DNA from: Caldisericota bacterium
GTDB lineage: Bacteria; Caldisericota; Caldisericia; Cryosericales; Cryosericaceae
DNA length: 17,963 nt
Direction of reading: 5' to 3'
NCBI GenBank assembly: GCA_026390245.1
Contig: JAPLGI010000184.1
Coordinates: 1-17,963 of the forward strand
The notes under the pieces were generated by a model. It saw nothing but the letters and a program-made list of their open reading frames with translations, made no database searches and was not told the DNA's origin. Below, in pieces: positions 14,907 to 17,963 of the stretch. The number at the start of each line of letters is the position of its first letter. Positions within the stretch are counted from its first letter, which is position 1. Position numbers and translations under genes: made by a program.

Positions 14907-16313
14907 ATGTTCAGGAAAGGATGCAGGGACCGGATCATGGAATGTGTTGAGCCAGTGGCAGGCTACCGGCTGGTACGCGGAAACAGGGGTGTATCGTTCG
15001 TGCTTGCCTTCATCATGGTATCGATGCTGGTTCCTGTCCCCGCCAGTCAGGCCGGGAGTGTCGTCTCGTCTGCTTCGATGCGTCGCATCTCGCTTGAACT
15101 CCGTGCAGGCCAGTCCGGCTTCGTCGTCACGACAGACTCAAAGCGCGTTGCTGGCAGCTTCCCCAGGGGGTTTGTGCCTGTCCAGCTTGGCACACAGCTT
15201 GCCTTCCCGATGCGGGCCGTCATCGAGGCAGCAGGCGGCATCGTGCGGTTCGAGTCGTCGCGGAACACTGTCTACTTTGCGCTGGGACCTGTTGCAGGCG
15301 CGTACGAGCTTGTCAGCAGGACGCTCGTGGATGGTTCATACAAGACGACTGTCCGGAAGGACCTCTTCCGCACGTCAGGAAGGGTGGGAACTCTGTATCT
15401 GTCGGGCGAGACCCTCAAGAGTCTTGTGACCGCGGCTGGCGGCACAATGACATCGTCAGCCGGCAATGGATTGACGTCGATCGTCCTCCAGGTTCCGTCT
15501 GTCATGAAAGACGTTCTTGGCTATGAGCACAAGACGTTTCCTGCTGGGGCGGGGAAGATGCGGATCGTGACCCTCGCGCCGAACCTTGCAGAGAACTGCT
15601 TTGCTATTGGCCAGGGCAGCAACATCATCGCCTCATCCGAGTACACGGACTACCCCGAGGAGGCCAGGAAGATCCCGACAGTCGGAGCCTTCAACGGCCC
15701 CTCGCTGGAGAAGCTGCTTGTCCTGTCGCCCGACCTCATCCTGGTGACCGATGGCACGCCGCTTGCGGTGGTGGAGCGTCTCCGCATGATGGGTCGCAAG
15801 GTCTACGCCGACGACCCGAAGTCTCTGTCGGGGATCGTCGATGCCATACGCTCGTTGTCCGTCGTGCTCGGGGTCCCGGACCGGGGATTTGAGGTAGCAC
15901 TGTCCATGCACCGGTCCATTGCCCAGGTAGCCGCGGCAGCGCAGAAGCTGACCAGCAAGCCGGCCGTGTACGTCGAGATATGGAACAGCCCCCTGATGAG
16001 TGCCGGCAAGGGGACATTCGTGTCGGACCTCGTCTCCATCGCCGGCGGAGCCAATATTGCCGATGAGGCGAAGACAGCATGGCCGGTGCTGTCCGAGGAG
16101 TACGTCATCAGCCACAATCCGGACATCATCGTGGTGGCATCCGGCATGGGAGCTGGCGACGTCCTGGGGAGGGCGGCTTTTGCCACGGTCAACGCCGTGA
16201 GGCAGGGAAGCGTCTACGATATGGTGGGCGACTATCTCTTCCGTCCGTCTCCCCGTATCATCAAAGGTCTCGAGATGATCGCAGACTATGTCCAGCGTGC
16301 TTCCCATCCCTGA
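14907..16313 (+). CDS. Cobalamin/siderophore-type ABC binding protein with N-terminal stalk domain
   Basis: This 468-residue exported protein has a long signal or anchor (hydrophobic 28-47, possible cleavage after ASQA at 49; no lipobox Cys). Next come one or two copper-amine-oxidase-N-like stalk repeats (about 87-125 with FPMRAVIEAAGG, and a weaker 159-197), then a BtuF/FhuD-type periplasmic binding domain (216-468) starting MRIVTLAPNLAENCFAIG. Features of that domain: YTDYPEEARKIPTVGAF, PLMSAGKGTFVSDLVSIAGG. It would capture cobalamin, heme or a ferric siderophore for the following permease. ATG 14907 follows GGAGGA by 6 nt. The frame is open back to ATG 14754, but that stretch lies in the predicted leader. 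Cobalamin is my first guess because of BtuF-like motifs. Confidence 0.88.
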   Translation: MFRKGCRDRIMECVEPVAGYRLVRGNRGVSFVLAFIMVSMLVPVPASQAGSVVSSASMRRISLELRAGQSGFVVTTDSKRVAGSFPRGFVPVQLGTQLAFPMRAVIEAAGGIVRFESSRNTVYFALGPVAGAYELVSRTLVDGSYKTTVRKDLFRTSGRVGTLYLSGETLKSLVTAAGGTMTSSAGNGLTSIVLQVPSVMKDVLGYEHKTFPAGAGKMRIVTLAPNLAENCFAIGQGSNIIASSEYTDYPEEARKIPTVGAFNGPSLEKLLVLSPDLILVTDGTPLAVVERLRMMGRKVYADDPKSLSGIVDAIRSLSVVLGVPDRGFEVALSMHRSIAQVAAAAQKLTSKPAVYVEIWNSPLMSAGKGTFVSDLVSIAGGANIADEAKTAWPVLSEEYVISHNPDIIVVASGMGAGDVLGRAAFATVNAVRQGSVYDMVGDYLFRPSPRIIKGLEMIADYVQRASHP

Positions 16314-17325
16314 CGCCGGAGCCCGGCGACACGATGCGGCCGTGCTTGCGGGCATGGCCGCAGTCCTGCTGGTCGTCACGGGCATCAGCGTGTTCTTTGG
16401 CAGCGCGGGTCTGACGCCTGTCCAGGTACTGCACGGACTGCGACTTGCCCTCACTGGCGTACCGGCCGGGACGCCGGAAGGACAGATCGTCATGCTGAGA
16501 CTCGTGCGCATCGGGCTGGGCGTCCTGGTTGGCGCGTCGCTGGGACTGTCCGGTTTCCTTATGCAAACGGCCTTCCGGAACCCTCTGGCCGACAGCTACC
16601 TCCTTGGTGTCTCGGGAGGAGCACAGCTGGCCGTCACACTGGTAGCTCTTCTCGGCCTTGCCGGGACGGTCGCTTCCGTCCCTGTCATGATCGCCGCCCC
16701 GCTGGCAGGAGGCCTCCTCGTTCTAGCACTGCTGATCGTCATCAGCAGGCGCATCGGTCATGACCTGTTGGCGTTCCTGTTGTCAGGACTTGCTCTGTCC
16801 TACCTGCTCAACGCTCTGTACTCGATCGTGGTCTCGACACGTCCCGACATCCTGTCCAACACCATCTTCTGGTCCTGGATGGGGCTCAACAGGGCTTCTG
16901 GAACCGGTATGGCGGTCGTCGCCGCAGGATTGGCGATCGCCGTTCCGGCAGTCATGAGCCAAATGCGCCCTCTCCGGGCGTATCTTGTGGGCGACGACTT
17001 CGCGCGGAACCTGGGCGTCAACGTGAACAGGACCCGGATATCACTGCTGGTCGTCAGTGTGCTCCTTGCTGCCACAGATGTTGCCGCCTCGGGAGTCGTC
17101 GGATTTGCCGGGTTGTTCAGTCCCCACCTGGCACGCCTGCTGACGCATCGCACAGACCGCACGTTCGTCGCCCTGACGATGCTCATGGGTGCAACCGTCG
17201 TGGTTGTCGGCGATCTCCTGGCTCGTTCGGCAAGTGTGTCCGAACTGCCACTGAACACAGTCCTGTCGCTCTTTGGCGCGCCCTATCTCATCTGGCTGTC
17301 GATCAAGTCGAGGAGGGTGGTGTGA
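16288..17325 (+). CDS. FecCD-family ABC importer permease
   Basis: This 345-residue integral membrane protein has about ten helices, the usual size for BtuC/FepD/FhuB permeases. Diagnostic stretches are RLVRIGLGVLVGASLGLSG (71-89), TAFRNPLADSYLLGVSGGA (94-112), a WSWMGL segment (195-200) and GVVGFAGLFSPHLARLL (269-285), the family's ATPase-contact and gate region. It forms the transport channel for the ligand delivered by the binding protein. ATG 16288 overlaps the binding-protein gene by 26 bp, so translation is probably coupled; an inner ATG 16354 would cut into the first helix. Substrate as for the binding protein: cobalamin, heme or siderophore. Confidence 0.92.
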   Translation: MSSVLPIPDAGARRHDAAVLAGMAAVLLVVTGISVFFGSAGLTPVQVLHGLRLALTGVPAGTPEGQIVMLRLVRIGLGVLVGASLGLSGFLMQTAFRNPLADSYLLGVSGGAQLAVTLVALLGLAGTVASVPVMIAAPLAGGLLVLALLIVISRRIGHDLLAFLLSGLALSYLLNALYSIVVSTRPDILSNTIFWSWMGLNRASGTGMAVVAAGLAIAVPAVMSQMRPLRAYLVGDDFARNLGVNVNRTRISLLVVSVLLAATDVAASGVVGFAGLFSPHLARLLTHRTDRTFVALTMLMGATVVVVGDLLARSASVSELPLNTVLSLFGAPYLIWLSIKSRRVV

Positions 17326-17963
17326 TCCCAAGTGTCCTTGAACTCAGCGACGTCGCGGTCGGGTACGTGCGTGGAGAGCCGGTGCTCAGTGATGTGACGA
17401 TCAGCATTCGCCCGGGAGAGGCCGTTGCGCTGGTCGGCCGCAACGGGACAGGGAAGTCGACGCTCCTTCGGACGATGCGTGGGTTCCTGCCGCCCTTCAA
17501 GGGACAGGTCATGCTGAAGGGTCATCCACTGCAATCCATGAGTCCGCAGACCGTTGCGGCGGCCGTTGGGTTCTTGTCGCCGGGGATACCCCAGGCCCAC
17601 ATTCTGGTGGATGAGGTCATCGAGCTCAGTTCCCTCGGACGGCTCAAGTCCATGCAACAGCTCGAGGAGTCGGACCACCCTGACGTGTTTGCAGAGGTCA
17701 GCGGCTTCGGTGCGCGGTTCCTGGACGAGATGTCTTCGGGACAACAGCGCAAGATCATGCTCATGGCTCTTGTGGCGCAGTGGACGGACATACTCCTGAT
17801 GGACGAGCCTGAACTCCACCTCGATCTCCCGAGTCTGCGCGAACTCCACGGCCTGATCTCCTGGGCCACCGCAAGGGGCAAGTCGGTTGTGCTGTCCACG
17901 CACAATCTGGAGACCATACGCGTTCTGCCGGACCGGCTGTACGTTGTGGGCGACAGGACCGTG
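17322..17963 (+). CDS. ABC importer ATPase, 3' end outside the window
   Basis: GTG 17322 overlaps the permease stop (GTGA), typical of permease-ATPase pairs. The visible 214 residues hold Walker A GRNGTGKST (39-47), a signature reading MSSGQQRK (137-144, in place of LSGGQ), Walker B ILLMDEPELHLD (157-168, catalytic E162) and H-loop H194. The Q-loop position reads VGFLSPG (82-88), so the usual Gln seems absent. The segment from Q-loop to signature is also shorter than in BtuD/FepC. It should energise the FecCD permease. The gene runs off the window at 17963 in frame, so the C-terminus is unknown. Confidence 0.88.
   Translation, partial: MIPSVLELSDVAVGYVRGEPVLSDVTISIRPGEAVALVGRNGTGKSTLLRTMRGFLPPFKGQVMLKGHPLQSMSPQTVAAAVGFLSPGIPQAHILVDEVIELSSLGRLKSMQQLEESDHPDVFAEVSGFGARFLDEMSSGQQRKIMLMALVAQWTDILLMDEPELHLDLPSLRELHGLISWATARGKSVVLSTHNLETIRVLPDRLYVVGDRTV

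Noticed and set aside
1..17963. tRNA or rRNA genes, CRISPR arrays, insertion sequences, phage or toxin-antitoxin genes
   Set aside because: No matching structures, direct repeat arrays, terminal inverted repeats or transposase/integrase motifs were seen by eye.

Overview
The window is bacterial chromosomal DNA of fairly high GC content. Genes are tightly packed, GTG starts are common, and Shine-Dalgarno sequences are strong (GGAGG-like). Protein families (NRAMP-related Mg-type transporter, detached MgtE sensor, TM1586-type nitroreductase, copper-amine-oxidase-N 'stalk' domain fused to a binding protein) fit an anaerobic or fermentative Firmicutes-like or deep-branching lineage. I cannot name the organism, and this placement is a guess. 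I see no rRNA, tRNA, CRISPR, IS element or phage gene.

Left part (1-6342). A 5'-truncated MgtE-type CBS protein precedes an Nramp-family transporter whose metal-site motifs match the magnesium-type (NRMT) branch. An MFS exporter follows. A hybrid sensor kinase runs the other way, and its last 61 bp overlap the MFS 3' end. The kinase seems to have lost most of a periplasmic solute-binding sensor domain. A divergent HAD-IIB phosphatase gene comes next, then a 299-bp gap (6343-6641) with a possible promoter, a doubtful small ORF and a good + strand terminator hairpin.

Middle part (6642-14633, all minus strand). This is a compact six-gene operon read from right to left: an unusual HAD protein, hutH (histidine ammonia-lyase), hutU (urocanate hydratase, broken by a one-base frameshift), a TM1586-type nitroreductase, and two ABC exporter half-transporters that probably form a heterodimer. 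Spacings are 4-bp and 8-bp overlaps or gaps of 12-25 bp. The rest of the histidine pathway (hutI, hutG or ftcD) is not in the window.

Right part (14634-17963). A short divergent promoter region separates the hut operon from a + strand cobalamin/siderophore-type ABC importer: a binding protein with an extra N-terminal stalk module, a FecCD permease, and an ATPase cut by the window end. The importer mRNA appears to start with a structured leader of about 160 nt. It has weak resemblance to a cobalamin riboswitch but does not match the consensus well, so it is the best candidate here for an undescribed regulatory element.
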